From NCBI GenBank assembly GCA_938045195.1, contig CALINC010000106.1, positions 1 through 35,660 of the forward strand: DNA of 35,660 nucleotides, given 5' to 3'. Positions 1 to 8,084 of this stretch are shown here, in pieces (the first letter of the stretch is position 1; the number at the start of each line of letters is the position of its first letter). A program made the position numbers and the translations under genes. The notes beneath the pieces were generated by a model that had not been told where the DNA came from, made no database searches, and was given only the letters and a program-made list of their open reading frames with translations. This DNA is from an uncultured Treponema sp. Lineage in GTDB: Bacteria > Spirochaetota > Spirochaetia > Treponematales > Treponemataceae.

Positions 1-59
1 TGAAAAAACTTTTTTCAAAAATTTGATAATTTTTTTCAAAAAGTTTTTATGGAAGAAGA
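1..59. other. AT-rich start of window with short direct and inverted repeats
   Basis: The first bases contain a perfect inverted repeat (TGAAAAAA, C, TTTTTTCA at 1-17) and a 12-nt direct repeat TTTTTTCAAAAA at 10-21 and 31-42. This may be the terminator of an upstream gene outside the window, or simply A/T homopolymer structure. A purine-rich GGAAGAAGA just before 60 could serve as ribosome binding site for the next gene. Confidence 0.3.
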
Positions 60-533
60 ATGAATTATATAAAAACAAAAATTATTACAGGCTGTTTACT
101 CATTGCAATTATACTAACGGTTTTACTTACTTCCGTGTTTAATAGAAGCTACGATAGATATGTCTTTTTCTTTAAAAATTCGGTAACTTCAAAAATCGAG
201 ACTGAAATACGTTATGTACCGGTACAAGACAGAGACCCATGGGAGGTTTATTTTTTTAAAGAACTTATGCTGGGTCCGGTAAACCATGTGCATTATCCGT
301 TTATCAATTCCGAAAGAGGTATTATTTCCTGCTTTGTGCGGAATGGAGTACTCCACGCAAATCTTCCGCCGGTCTTTTTGGAAAACATAGATATGAATCT
401 GGACTCGGATGATATAGCTTTTTTATTGTCAAAAAACATTTTTACAAACTGTAAAGAACTTAAATCGGCTTGTATTTATATAGACGGCGTTCAGATTTAC
501 GAATTATTAAAAAATAATGCCGAAATCCAATAA
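60..533 (+). CDS. GerMN-domain-like membrane-anchored protein
   Basis: 157 residues. A hydrophobic segment at about residues 8-27 should anchor the protein in the inner membrane with the rest in the periplasm. The soluble part reads like a GerMN (spore-germination M-like) module: an FFKELMLGP stretch near 64-73 corresponds to the family's 'LLxGP' motif, then a 'NGVLHANLP' strand and a final 'IYIDG' strand near 140-145. GerMN modules in non-sporulating bacteria usually occur in small envelope proteins next to cell-wall genes; a molecular role is not established. It lies directly upstream of flaA, but flaA has its own promoter in the 79-nt gap. The domain assignment is by eye from pattern, not by search. 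Confidence 0.6.
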   Translation: MNYIKTKIITGCLLIAIILTVLLTSVFNRSYDRYVFFFKNSVTSKIETEIRYVPVQDRDPWEVYFFKELMLGPVNHVHYPFINSERGIISCFVRNGVLHANLPPVFLENIDMNLDSDDIAFLLSKNIFTNCKELKSACIYIDGVQIYELLKNNAEIQ

Positions 534-539
534 AAAGTG

Positions 540-567
540 TTGACAAAATTGAATTATTACGTATACT
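540..567 (+). promoter_or_regulatory. sigma70-type promoter of flaA
   Basis: A perfect -35 TTGACA at 540-545 is followed after 16 bases by -10 TATACT at 562-567, giving a leader of about 40 nt. A strong ribosome binding site AAAGGAG (599-605) sits 7 nt before the ATG at 613. Consensus-quality elements match the very high expression expected of a flagellar sheath protein. Confidence 0.75.
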
Positions 568-612
568 AATACTATAACAGGGCATAATAAGTGCATATAA
601 AGGAGTTTTTGC

Positions 613-1680
613 ATGAAAAAAACATTTATACTTGTAGCTATGGCATTCCTCTTGATTGGTGCCGTTGCAGTCGCCGAAGAGGCTGTTTTAATTGATTTCC
701 AGCTTTTAAATGCGGATATCATCGCTAATGATGCCGGTGTAATGACCCAAAACCGACGCACCGTAATGGATTACGGTACCGTCGCAGGTGCTTCTTACAC
801 TGATGAGCAGAAAGCTTTGATGAGATCTTCTCTGGCTATTGCTCAATGGGAAGTAAAGCTCAATTCTTCCGCTCAGAATCCTACTTCAATTGCTTTATCT
901 GAAGTAAAAGAAGCTGTAGTAAGTGCTGAAGCAAAGAACTTTGCCGGACAGAGATTAATGGGTGCTAGGATTATGTTCCCGACGTGGACAAACAATGCCA
1001 GTGCCGAAATTCGTCCCGGTTTTTTAATTCCCGCTTATGAGAAAATGGCTCAGGTAGACGATTCCGGAAATATTCAGGAACCTACCGAAGAAGATAAAGC
1101 ATCGGGCAAATCCAGATTTGAGGGCGGATACGGAATTATAAAAAATACCGGAGTTATCAAATCCATCGCAGTAAATACGTATGGAATGAACTTCCCCCAT
1201 GGGCTTTGGGTTCTTCTTAGGGATGAACACAACAAAGTAACGCGTCATTTTATGGGCTATCTTTTATTTGACGGCTGGAGAGAAATCATCTGGAATAATC
1301 CCGGTTATATCACTCAAGTTAAGGCACGCGAAGTAAGACTTTATCCCGTTTATCCTACGGCACTTCCGCATATCGCTTTTGAAGGTTTCCTTGTTACCAG
1401 AGACGCTGCACATGATGGCGGTGATGCAATTGTATATTTTAAAGATGTTAAGGTTATCTATGACAAAGCCGTGCTTACAACCGTAAGAGACTTTGCAGAT
1501 GAAGACATCTGGGGAATCCAGACAGACCGCGATATGAAGCGAAAGAAGATTGAAGTTGAACGCTTCGGTCAAACTCAAGTTTTGCGCTTTTTAGAGCAGG
1601 AAAAAATGGCTGCTGAAGCCGGCTTTACACCGTCTGCAGGTGCAGAAAATAGCCAACAGAGCGATAACGCAACCAATTAG
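613..1680 (+). CDS. flaA: Flagellar filament outer layer (sheath) protein FlaA
   Basis: 355 residues with a clear Sec signal peptide: basic MKK, hydrophobic core, cleavage after AVA at about residue 21. The mature start EEAVLIDFQLLNADI is typical of spirochaetal FlaA, as are 'GARIMFPTWTNNASAEIRPGF' around residue 116 and the beta-rich core ending near residue 300. FlaA is exported and coats the FlaB core of the periplasmic flagella in spirochaetes. The C-terminal tail (about 330-355) is rich in Ala, Ser, Asn and Gln and probably disordered. The gene appears monocistronic, with its own promoter upstream and a strong terminator just downstream. The assignment is secure at the family level; treponemes can carry more than one FlaA-family protein, so the exact paralogue is not fixed. 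Confidence 0.93.
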   Translation: MKKTFILVAMAFLLIGAVAVAEEAVLIDFQLLNADIIANDAGVMTQNRRTVMDYGTVAGASYTDEQKALMRSSLAIAQWEVKLNSSAQNPTSIALSEVKEAVVSAEAKNFAGQRLMGARIMFPTWTNNASAEIRPGFLIPAYEKMAQVDDSGNIQEPTEEDKASGKSRFEGGYGIIKNTGVIKSIAVNTYGMNFPHGLWVLLRDEHNKVTRHFMGYLLFDGWREIIWNNPGYITQVKAREVRLYPVYPTALPHIAFEGFLVTRDAAHDGGDAIVYFKDVKVIYDKAVLTTVRDFADEDIWGIQTDRDMKRKKIEVERFGQTQVLRFLEQEKMAAEAGFTPSAGAENSQQSDNATN

Positions 1681-1714
1681 TAACATTAAAACCTGAGATT
1701 TTCGGTTTTACGGT

Positions 1715-1750
1715 AAAAGCGGCGACCTTAAAAGTCTGCCGCTTTTATTC
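1715..1750 (+). terminator. Intrinsic terminator of flaA
   Basis: Perfect 9-bp stem AAAAGCGGC (1715-1723) with GCCGCTTTT (1738-1746), followed by a T-rich tail. A second small hairpin AAAACC/GGTTTT (1688-1693 with 1704-1709) lies between the flaA stop codon and this terminator. Confidence 0.8.
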
Positions 1751-1774
1751 ACAAGTTGTCCTGTTAATCTAATT

Positions 1775-3007
1775 ATGTCTGAAGAACTATCGTGGATACC
1801 GAATAAAGAAGCTCTTAAAAAGGAGTATGATTCATATCTTCCCCATTTTTATGTGCTTAAAATGCGTATAGAGGAGTTCTTGCGTTCTATTGTCAAGATT
1901 AATTCCGCTCCGACATACAAAACCAGAGTTAAGGAATTCGGCAGTTATTACTCAAAATTGCTTAAATTTCCTCCTAAAACCAATGTTTCGGATTTACCGG
2001 TTTTAACGGATATTGTCGGAATACGTATTATATGTGCTTTTTTGCAGGATTTAAATGATGTCGAGGAAATCTTGCATAAGCACTTTAAAATACTGGAAGT
2101 CGAGCATAAAGGTGCAAACCTTGAGTTTAAAGAATTCGGTTATGAATCCATTCATGTCTTACTTGAAATCCCTGAGGAATTTAAAGTAGGTTTGGTGTTG
2201 CCTAAAAATTTAATCTTTGAAATTCAGCTCAGAACCATTCTTCAAGACGCTTGGGCGGAGGTAGAACATGAACTTATTTATAAAGCGGAATTTTCTCCGA
2301 CGGATTTGCATTTAAGAAGAAAACTTGCTTCAATAAATGCAAGTTTAAGCCTTGCCGATATAATTTTCCAAGAAATTAGAGACTATCAAAACAAACTTAA
2401 TACCGAATTGGATAAGCGCCGCTTTGGATTTTACTCGCTTGCGGATAAATATACTTCGGATATTTTGCCTGACTTGGCAGAAAACAAAGAAGAACGCAGT
2501 AATAGTAATGCGGGGCAAACTTCGCCGCTTGAGACGATAGACGATTTAATTCTAAAGGCGATTGAAGCTCATAATAACAATAATTTTGAAGAAGCCGAAA
2601 AAACATATTCCAAGATAATTAAACAAAACCCCAATCCTGTGGTTTTATCTATAGTTTTTAAACATCGCGGTATGGCATATTTTGCACAAGGGAATTACCA
2701 AGCTGCTTATGATGATTTTGTACAAAGCTGCAAATGTAATCCCTCCAATTTTAGGTCGCATTACTATGTAGGAATTGCTTTGACGCTTTTGAATAAAGAT
2801 GATGAGGCAATAGAATATTTTTCAAATTCGCTTAAAATAAATAAATTTCAATCTCATGTTTATTTTAGACGTGCTTTATCATATTATAAATTAAAAATGT
2901 ATACTGAATCGCTTAAAGATTTGGATATAGCGTGCGATTTGGGATTGAGCGCAGAGGATGCAAAAAAACTGCGCGTAGCTATTGCAAAAAAAATTGATAT
3001 AGTGTAA
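1775..3007 (+). CDS. Small RelA/SpoT-type (p)ppGpp synthetase fused to TPR repeats
   Basis: 410 residues. Residues about 25-205 form a RelA/SpoT synthetase domain: the basic 'TRVKEFGSYYSK' stretch (50-61), the metal-binding D79 in 'LTDIVGIRI', 'FGYESIHVLL' (121-130), and the substrate-binding 'EIQLRT' (E149, Q151, R153). There is no HD hydrolase domain, so it should only make alarmone, like small alarmone synthetases. Residues about 265-400 contain three to four tetratricopeptide-like units, which usually mediate protein contacts and may control the catalytic half. No convincing ribosome binding site precedes the ATG. It sits between flaA and rpsT. The protein partner and trigger are unknown. 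Confidence 0.85.
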   Translation: MSEELSWIPNKEALKKEYDSYLPHFYVLKMRIEEFLRSIVKINSAPTYKTRVKEFGSYYSKLLKFPPKTNVSDLPVLTDIVGIRIICAFLQDLNDVEEILHKHFKILEVEHKGANLEFKEFGYESIHVLLEIPEEFKVGLVLPKNLIFEIQLRTILQDAWAEVEHELIYKAEFSPTDLHLRRKLASINASLSLADIIFQEIRDYQNKLNTELDKRRFGFYSLADKYTSDILPDLAENKEERSNSNAGQTSPLETIDDLILKAIEAHNNNNFEEAEKTYSKIIKQNPNPVVLSIVFKHRGMAYFAQGNYQAAYDDFVQSCKCNPSNFRSHYYVGIALTLLNKDDEAIEYFSNSLKINKFQSHVYFRRALSYYKLKMYTESLKDLDIACDLGLSAEDAKKLRVAIAKKIDIV

Positions 3008-3020
3008 TCTAGTCGATTAT

Positions 3021-3037
3021 AACCGTTATATGCGGTT
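3021..3037 (+). other. Small inverted repeat before rpsT
   Basis: AACCG (3021-3025) pairs with CGGTT (3033-3037) in the gap between the synthetase gene and rpsT, followed by TTTAAAAT. It could be a weak terminator or leader hairpin. A strong ribosome binding site GGAGG lies at 3052-3056, 10 nt before the rpsT start. Confidence 0.35.
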
Positions 3038-3066
3038 TTAAAATAATTCACGGAGGTCTAAAATAA

Positions 3067-3336
3067 GTGAAAAATCGATCTGCAATTAAAAGACATAATC
3101 AGAGTGAAGTCCGCAGAATGCGCAACCGCTCGGTAAAAAGTGCAGTAAAGACGGCAGCTAAGAAATATACGGATGCCGTTCATTCGGGAAATGCGGAAAA
3201 TGCGGGCGTATTGCTTCGAGAGTTGTCAAGTAAACTTGATACTGCCGCTCGAAAAGGAATTTTAACTAAAAATTCTGCGGCAAGGAAAAAGTCGAGAATG
3301 CACTTGTTGTATAATGCTTCTTTTTCGGCGAAATAA
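3067..3336 (+). CDS. rpsT: 30S ribosomal protein S20
   Basis: 89 residues, very basic, with the S20 signature 'SAIKRHNQSEVRRMRNRSVKSAVKT' near the N-terminus (split here for reading: SAIKRHNQSE, then VRRMRNRSVKS) and a C-terminal 'GILTKNSAARKKSRM' helix. S20 binds the 5' domain of 16S rRNA and helps assemble the 30S subunit. Translation begins at a GTG codon with GGAGG 10 nt upstream. Length is normal for the family. An intrinsic terminator follows directly, so transcripts should largely end before the HU gene. Confidence 0.95.
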   Translation: MKNRSAIKRHNQSEVRRMRNRSVKSAVKTAAKKYTDAVHSGNAENAGVLLRELSSKLDTAARKGILTKNSAARKKSRMHLLYNASFSAK

Positions 3337-3351
3337 GCATTTTAACTTTAA

Positions 3352-3393
3352 CACCGCAATAACCGCTGCAAGGTAGTTGCGGTATTTTTTTAT
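3352..3393 (+). terminator. Intrinsic terminator of rpsT
   Basis: Stem ACCGCAA (3352-3358) with TTGCGGT (3377-3383) and a following run of seven T after one A. It lies between rpsT and the HU gene. Confidence 0.75.
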
Positions 3394-3409
3394 TGATTAT
3401 TTAAACATT

Positions 3410-3727
3410 ATGAAAACTAAAAAGACAAAGAGTGATATAATAGACTCAATTTACCGCGATAATGAGGGGTATCAACTAAAACAGATTAAAATTATTACCG
3501 GCTTTTTTGTCAGCTCTATTTCCGATGCCTTGAAAGACGGTACAAATGTTGAAATTAGAGGTTTGGGAACTTTTGAAGTCGTGCCGGTTAAAGAGCGTAC
3601 CATACGGAACCCCAAAACCGGAGATATGATTAAGGTTTCATCTCATTGTAAAGTACATTTTAAACCTTCTAAAGATTTAAAAGATTCGTTAAAAGCAAAA
3701 AAAACTAAAACTATCGGAAAAAAATGA
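3410..3727 (+). CDS. HU/IHF-family DNA-binding protein
   Basis: 105 residues from the ATG at 3410. An upstream in-frame TTG at 3377 is rejected because it lies inside the rpsT terminator stem and adds residues foreign to the family. The pattern is that of histone-like HU: two N-terminal helices, 'EIRGLGTFEVVPVKERTIRNPKTGDMIKV' in the beta-arm region (key residues G, T, F, R, NP, G) and 'FKPSKDLKDSLK' at the end, followed by a short Lys-rich tail. HU bends and compacts DNA as a dimer. No ribosome binding site is obvious. The stop overlaps the start of lnt by ATGA, suggesting coupled translation. Confidence 0.9.
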   Translation: MKTKKTKSDIIDSIYRDNEGYQLKQIKIITGFFVSSISDALKDGTNVEIRGLGTFEVVPVKERTIRNPKTGDMIKVSSHCKVHFKPSKDLKDSLKAKKTKTIGKK

Positions 3728-5370
3728 CGGAAAAAATTGGCAGTATACACTTAAAAAAAAAGTCCCGCTTTCCGTTTAATTTGATTTTGGCAATATTAGG
3801 TGCTTTTTTATTTGCTGCGTCTCATCCCAATATCTTATTTACTTCAGGACTCTCTTTTTTAGGCTATATTGCATTAATTCCGCTTTTTTTGCTTATAAAA
3901 AGAATACATATAAAAACCTCTTTTGTATGGGGGGGCTTTACAGGCGTATGTTTGTATTTTTTATTTAATTTTTGGATTATTTTTTTTCATCCTGCGGCAA
4001 TTTATATTATCATAGCATACTACTTTATCGTATATTCGCTGCTTTTTTTAGTATTAAAAATAATAGACCTTTCTTTTCCCAAATACGGCTTTATTTTTGA
4101 AGCTATTGCATGGGTCGCTTTTGAGTATATAAAAACGCTTATGTTTATGGGCTATCCGTACGGAATTTTGGGGTATACACAATGGAAGTTCCCGCTTTTG
4201 ATACGTTCTGCTTCAATTTTCGGCGTGTGGGGTATTTCGCTTATTTTGGTTTTTTTTTCTTCGTTATGTGCAGAAATTATTTTAAAATGTATGCAAGGCG
4301 GAAATTTCAGGTCAATATTCGCATTATACGGAAAATATGCGGCTGCATGGCTTGGCTGTTTTTTTGCGCTTATTGCATACGGCTTATATGCAAAACAAGA
4401 TTATTCTGCTGCTGAATTTAAAAAAATCGCCCTCATTCAGCCTAATACCGATCCATGGATCGGAAACATTGAAGTATATAAACATAATTTTTATACATTA
4501 AAAACATTATCGGAGAATGCAATTTCGGAACATAAGGATATTTCGCTCGTCGTATGGCCCGAAACGGCTTTTATTCCGAGAATAAGATGGCATTATAAAT
4601 ATGCCAATGATGTTGAAGCCGCCGTTCTTGTGCGGGAATTATTGGAGTTCTTAAATAAGCAGCAGGTACCTTTTTTAATCGGGAATGATGACGCTGTTTT
4701 TAAAGAAAATACGGGCAAAGGTTCCTCCTCCGGAAGAGTTGACTACAATGCCGCTTTACTCTTTATACCCCAACAAAATGTTATTCCTCCGGAACCTGCA
4801 ACCTATAGGAAAATGCACCTTGTTCCATTTACGGAACATTTTCCGTATAAACATATATTTCCCCGTATTTACGCGTATTTAAACGAAAATAATACTCATT
4901 TTTGGGAAAAGGGAGAAGAACGTACCGTATTTGATGTAAACGGAATGAAATTCGGTACACCGATTTGTTTTGAGGACTGCTTCGGTTATATTTCGGCAGA
5001 TTTTGTAAAAAAAGGGGCGCGCTTAATAGTAAATATTACAAATGATGCATGGGCGCAGAGTTTGGTTTGCCAAAATCAGCATTTAAGTATGGCTGTATTC
5101 CGTGCAGTAGAAAATAGGGTACCGCTGGTTAGGGCGGCAAGTTCAGGGCAAACGGCATATATAGACCCCAACGGAAGCATTAAAGCGGAACTTACGCCTT
5201 TTGTTTCGGGGTTTTTAATTGCGGAAATACCTCTCTTGACAGAACGGCATAAAACGGTTTATTCTTTTGCGGGCGATTTTTTTGCGCAAACGGCGTTGGT
5301 TTTAATGTTTGCCGTATTATGTGCGGCAGGTGTCCGGTTTTTTAAGATAGGCATCGGTAAAAGATCTTGA
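3724..5370 (+). CDS. lnt: Apolipoprotein N-acyltransferase
   Basis: 548 residues. The N-terminal ~220 residues hold several membrane segments; residues about 234-500 form a carbon-nitrogen hydrolase domain on the periplasmic side; a last membrane segment lies near 520-540. The catalytic triad is visible: E280 in 'VVWPE', K363 in 'YRKMHLVPF' and C415 in 'GTPICFED'. The enzyme transfers an acyl chain from phospholipid to the N-terminal cysteine of lipoproteins, the last step of lipoprotein maturation, which matters in a lipoprotein-rich spirochaete. The usual 'VPFGE' is 'VPFTE' here. The gene overlaps the HU gene by four bases, and the bactofilin gene starts within about 15 bases of its end, so the run looks cotranscribed. 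Confidence 0.93.
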   Translation: MTEKIGSIHLKKKSRFPFNLILAILGAFLFAASHPNILFTSGLSFLGYIALIPLFLLIKRIHIKTSFVWGGFTGVCLYFLFNFWIIFFHPAAIYIIIAYYFIVYSLLFLVLKIIDLSFPKYGFIFEAIAWVAFEYIKTLMFMGYPYGILGYTQWKFPLLIRSASIFGVWGISLILVFFSSLCAEIILKCMQGGNFRSIFALYGKYAAAWLGCFFALIAYGLYAKQDYSAAEFKKIALIQPNTDPWIGNIEVYKHNFYTLKTLSENAISEHKDISLVVWPETAFIPRIRWHYKYANDVEAAVLVRELLEFLNKQQVPFLIGNDDAVFKENTGKGSSSGRVDYNAALLFIPQQNVIPPEPATYRKMHLVPFTEHFPYKHIFPRIYAYLNENNTHFWEKGEERTVFDVNGMKFGTPICFEDCFGYISADFVKKGARLIVNITNDAWAQSLVCQNQHLSMAVFRAVENRVPLVRAASSGQTAYIDPNGSIKAELTPFVSGFLIAEIPLLTERHKTVYSFAGDFFAQTALVLMFAVLCAAGVRFFKIGIGKRS

Positions 5371-5384
5371 TTAGGAGATATGTT

Positions 5385-5804
5385 TTGAGAAAGGGCAATA
5401 AGAATAAAGAAAAAAATATTACGGTTTTAGGACGGGAGACCGTTTTTGACGGCGTTATGCAGTTTTCCGAAACACTGCAAATTGACGGTAAATTCAGCGG
5501 TGCCATTGATTCTAAAGGTACATTGATTATTTCAAAAACGGCTGAATGCAGGGTGCAATATATTAAGGCAGCTTCAATTACGGTTGAGGGTTCAGTTACA
5601 GGTTCTCTTTCAGCGGCGGATAAGGTTGACTTACGCTCCGAATCTTCAGTGCGTGGAGATATTACGGCAGGAAGAATTAGAATTGCCGATAATGTTTCTT
5701 TTGAGGGTGCTGTAAAAATGATACGTAATAGTAGTTTTACCGAAAAAAATCTTTTTTCCATTAACTCTTCTCAATTAAAAGAACAGCTGTCGCGTCAGCC
5801 GTAA
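5385..5804 (+). CDS. Bactofilin family protein
   Basis: 139 residues from a TTG at 5385, chosen because AGGAGA (5373-5378) lies 6 nt upstream; an earlier in-frame TTG at 5367 would overlap lnt and has no ribosome binding site. Residues about 10-115 are the right-handed beta-helix typical of bactofilins (DUF583): short repeating strands such as 'GKFSGAIDSKGTLIIS', 'ITVEGSVTGSLSAADKV' and 'GDITAGRIRIADNVSFEG'. Bactofilins polymerise without nucleotide into cytoskeletal filaments that position cell-wall enzymes and affect cell shape. The tail after about residue 120 is polar. The neighbours lnt and cinA are tightly packed, consistent with one transcript. Confidence 0.9.
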   Translation: MRKGNKNKEKNITVLGRETVFDGVMQFSETLQIDGKFSGAIDSKGTLIISKTAECRVQYIKAASITVEGSVTGSLSAADKVDLRSESSVRGDITAGRIRIADNVSFEGAVKMIRNSSFTEKNLFSINSSQLKEQLSRQP

Positions 5805-5812
5805 AATGCACT

Positions 5813-6331
5813 ATGACCGATTGCACTTTTAATTCCCGTTTTATAAAACAAGCCTTTGACTGCTTAAAAAAAAACCGGTTTAAATTGATTACGGCGGAAT
5901 CGCTTACAGGAGGTTTGATAGCCTGCGGATTTACGCAATTTTCGGGGGCATCTGAGGTTGTGTGGGGCGGTTTCGTTACCTATAGCCCGCAGGCAAAAAC
6001 CGCTTTGCTGGGTGTCGATAAAATCATAATAGAGCGGTACGGGGCGGTAAGTGCGGAAACGGCTCGTGCTATGGCTTTGGGGGCTTTTAATGCCGTTCCT
6101 GCCGCGATAAGACAGATATATAATTTTATTGCGGTTTCCGTTACAGGCGTTGCAGGACCCGGCACCCTTGAGGGGAAAAAAGCCGGCACGGTTTTTATGG
6201 GGCTTACCTATCCGCATAACAATTCCGTTATAACAAAAACAAAAGAATTTTATTTTGAAGGAGACAGAAATCAAATCCGTCTTCTTACTGCAGAAGCTGC
6301 TGCAAAAGAGATATTGATACTTTTTGCATAA
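5813..6331 (+). CDS. cinA: CinA C-terminal domain protein (nicotinamide-nucleotide amidase, PncC-like)
   Basis: 172 residues, the length of the stand-alone CinA C-terminal domain. Family motifs are clear: 'ITAESLTGGLIA' near residue 24-35 with the probable nucleophile serine, 'GGFVTYSPQAKTALLGV', 'GAVSAETARAMALGA', and 'AVSVTGVAGPG' followed by 'KKAGTVFMGL'. PncC deamidates nicotinamide mononucleotide, recycling it toward NAD. The N-terminal molybdopterin-binding-like domain of full CinA is absent. The start lies 8 bases after the bactofilin stop, with no evident ribosome binding site, so translation is probably coupled. Confidence 0.9.
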   Translation: MTDCTFNSRFIKQAFDCLKKNRFKLITAESLTGGLIACGFTQFSGASEVVWGGFVTYSPQAKTALLGVDKIIIERYGAVSAETARAMALGAFNAVPAAIRQIYNFIAVSVTGVAGPGTLEGKKAGTVFMGLTYPHNNSVITKTKEFYFEGDRNQIRLLTAEAAAKEILILFA

Positions 6332-6377
6332 AACATTGACGATCATTGATAAAATTTTGACACTAAAATGCGAGGTC

Positions 6378-6406
6378 TTGTAAATAGTTTTACTCTATGA
6401 TAAAAT
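6378..6406 (+). promoter_or_regulatory. Possible promoter before the 539-residue hypothetical
   Basis: TTGTAA (6378-6383), 17-bp spacer, TAAAAT (6401-6406). The start codons GTG 6414 and ATG 6417 lie 8 and 11 nt beyond the -10 element, so the message would be leaderless or nearly so. A separate TTGACA at 6357-6362 has no good -10 partner. Confidence 0.4.
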
Positions 6407-6413
6407 AAAAAAC

Positions 6414-8033
6414 GTGATGTCTTTATCGGATTTTGTTCAAAAAATAATCGATTTTTTCTTTTCTCTGTTTTCTGCAAGTACGGAAGACTTTAAAAATCAA
6501 AAGGCTTTGCGTTCCTTAGCGGCAGAGGTAAGAAAAGCAAAATATCCTATTTTTAGGCCTGAGACCACAGTTCTTGCAGGCTTGCCTATTATCGTTTATG
6601 AGCTTAATTGCGCTCTTTTGCCGCTGCGGTTAATTTTAAAGTCTACAATAGCTTCAAGCGATATACGGGTATCCGGTTTTTTTGCGGATAAACTGGTAGA
6701 GTCCTTTTTTTCAAAGGAGCAGCAGGATTTGCGTAATAGCCTTTCTCTGGAAAACCGGTGCGAAAAAATAGGAAACTTTACCGATGCCGACTTTGATACA
6801 AAAATTAAAGAGCAAAATAAACTTTTTAACGATTTACTTTTTCAGATAACCGACCCCAAATTCAAACGTGTGGATATTATTACAGCCGAATTATATGCGT
6901 TTTTTGACCTTTGCAGTTTTAATTTTAATGCGTTTTTTGCTCATTTTGATCCGGGATTTGAATCTCTAATCGGGACGGATGTTATTCAGGAGCAGTATAA
7001 TTTTCAAAATATAGACGGTATTGAAATTCTTCAAGATATTCTTGATTTGGATTATCTTATTAAACATATACATATAAGTGAAGAATTTATAAACGGAATA
7101 TTTTTTGTTAATTCCGGAGCACCCGAAAAATTACGGAGAGATGAAGCTGCCATAAAGCGGGATTTACAAAATTTTTCATACATTATAGAAAATAATCTGG
7201 GAAGAAATACTCTTGCCAATTTAGCAAAACTGATAAAAAAAGATCCTCTTTTTGAAGATTTGGTAAAAACGAAGCCTACCGTTTCGACTTTAGAGGAATA
7301 CCGGCATCGGCTGACCGCAATTTTTAATGCCGATACAAAAAAAATATTGAAAATGCAGCAGGAAGCTCAAATGGCAAGTTTGGTAGATAAGGTTTTTAAT
7401 AAAATGGAGCTTTTCGGTATTCAAATCTATAATGAAGAACTGAATAAAAGAATCCAAGCTGTAACAAATCTTTCTCTCGATTGGATAAAGCCTATTGAAA
7501 TTATTAAAACCTATACGAAAGTATTTTTTGAATCAAAAATTGAGCCTTTTTTGAGGGAACTTATTGTTGAGGGCTATTTTGAAGATAAGAATTTTCAAAA
7601 AGAGTTGGCATCCAATTATTATTATTGTTCTTCGATATTGGGAAAATTTACCGAATTTGAAGAATTTATGACTACAAAAACAGAACATTCTGTCGACGTA
7701 ATAAAAGGTTATTTAACACGGCTTGAAGCCGGAGGAGACTTTGAGCGTCCTCTTTCAAAAATTATAGATGTTATCAATATGAAGGCTGCTTCCATTGTCA
7801 ATGAGGCAGGCAGGCAATACTTCGATTTATTTACGGCTTGTAATTTAATTGTAAAAGATTCTCACAAATCTATTCCGGAATATGTCAATAATTTAAAAGC
7901 TATGATAATTTCTACACGGAATAAAGAAAGGTTTACTGCCCTTGAAGAAAATATGCAAAGCTTTGAAGGTTTTATTGAAATTTTAAAACATTATGTTATT
8001 TTGGATGTTCCCGAATTAAATATTCCTGCTTAA
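6414..8033 (+). CDS. Conserved treponemal-type hypothetical protein
   Basis: 539 residues from GTG 6414; ATG 6417 is an equally possible start. There is no signal peptide and no long hydrophobic segment, so it is probably cytoplasmic. It is acidic and helix-rich, with many Phe and Asp/Glu residues and long stretches suited to helical bundles (for example around 300-420 and 480-530). I recognise no catalytic motif or domain. It stands alone, behind a possible leaderless promoter and ahead of the rhomboid gene, with a 50-nt gap. Its position in the flaA-rpsT-lnt region suggests a genus-conserved gene, but function cannot be assigned. Confidence 0.75.
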   Translation: MMSLSDFVQKIIDFFFSLFSASTEDFKNQKALRSLAAEVRKAKYPIFRPETTVLAGLPIIVYELNCALLPLRLILKSTIASSDIRVSGFFADKLVESFFSKEQQDLRNSLSLENRCEKIGNFTDADFDTKIKEQNKLFNDLLFQITDPKFKRVDIITAELYAFFDLCSFNFNAFFAHFDPGFESLIGTDVIQEQYNFQNIDGIEILQDILDLDYLIKHIHISEEFINGIFFVNSGAPEKLRRDEAAIKRDLQNFSYIIENNLGRNTLANLAKLIKKDPLFEDLVKTKPTVSTLEEYRHRLTAIFNADTKKILKMQQEAQMASLVDKVFNKMELFGIQIYNEELNKRIQAVTNLSLDWIKPIEIIKTYTKVFFESKIEPFLRELIVEGYFEDKNFQKELASNYYYCSSILGKFTEFEEFMTTKTEHSVDVIKGYLTRLEAGGDFERPLSKIIDVINMKAASIVNEAGRQYFDLFTACNLIVKDSHKSIPEYVNNLKAMIISTRNKERFTALEENMQSFEGFIEILKHYVILDVPELNIPA

Positions 8034-8084
8034 AAGTCCCTTTGCTGTCTTGCCTCAAAATAAAAAATTGTGCATATTACATAT

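Noticed and set aside
3377..3409. Upstream TTG start for the HU protein
   Set aside because: It lies within the rpsT terminator stem and adds residues not typical of HU.
5864..6346. 160-codon minus-strand open frame over cinA
   Set aside because: It shadows the well-supported cinA frame; its composition (Arg, Cys, Phe-rich) is typical of antisense translation.
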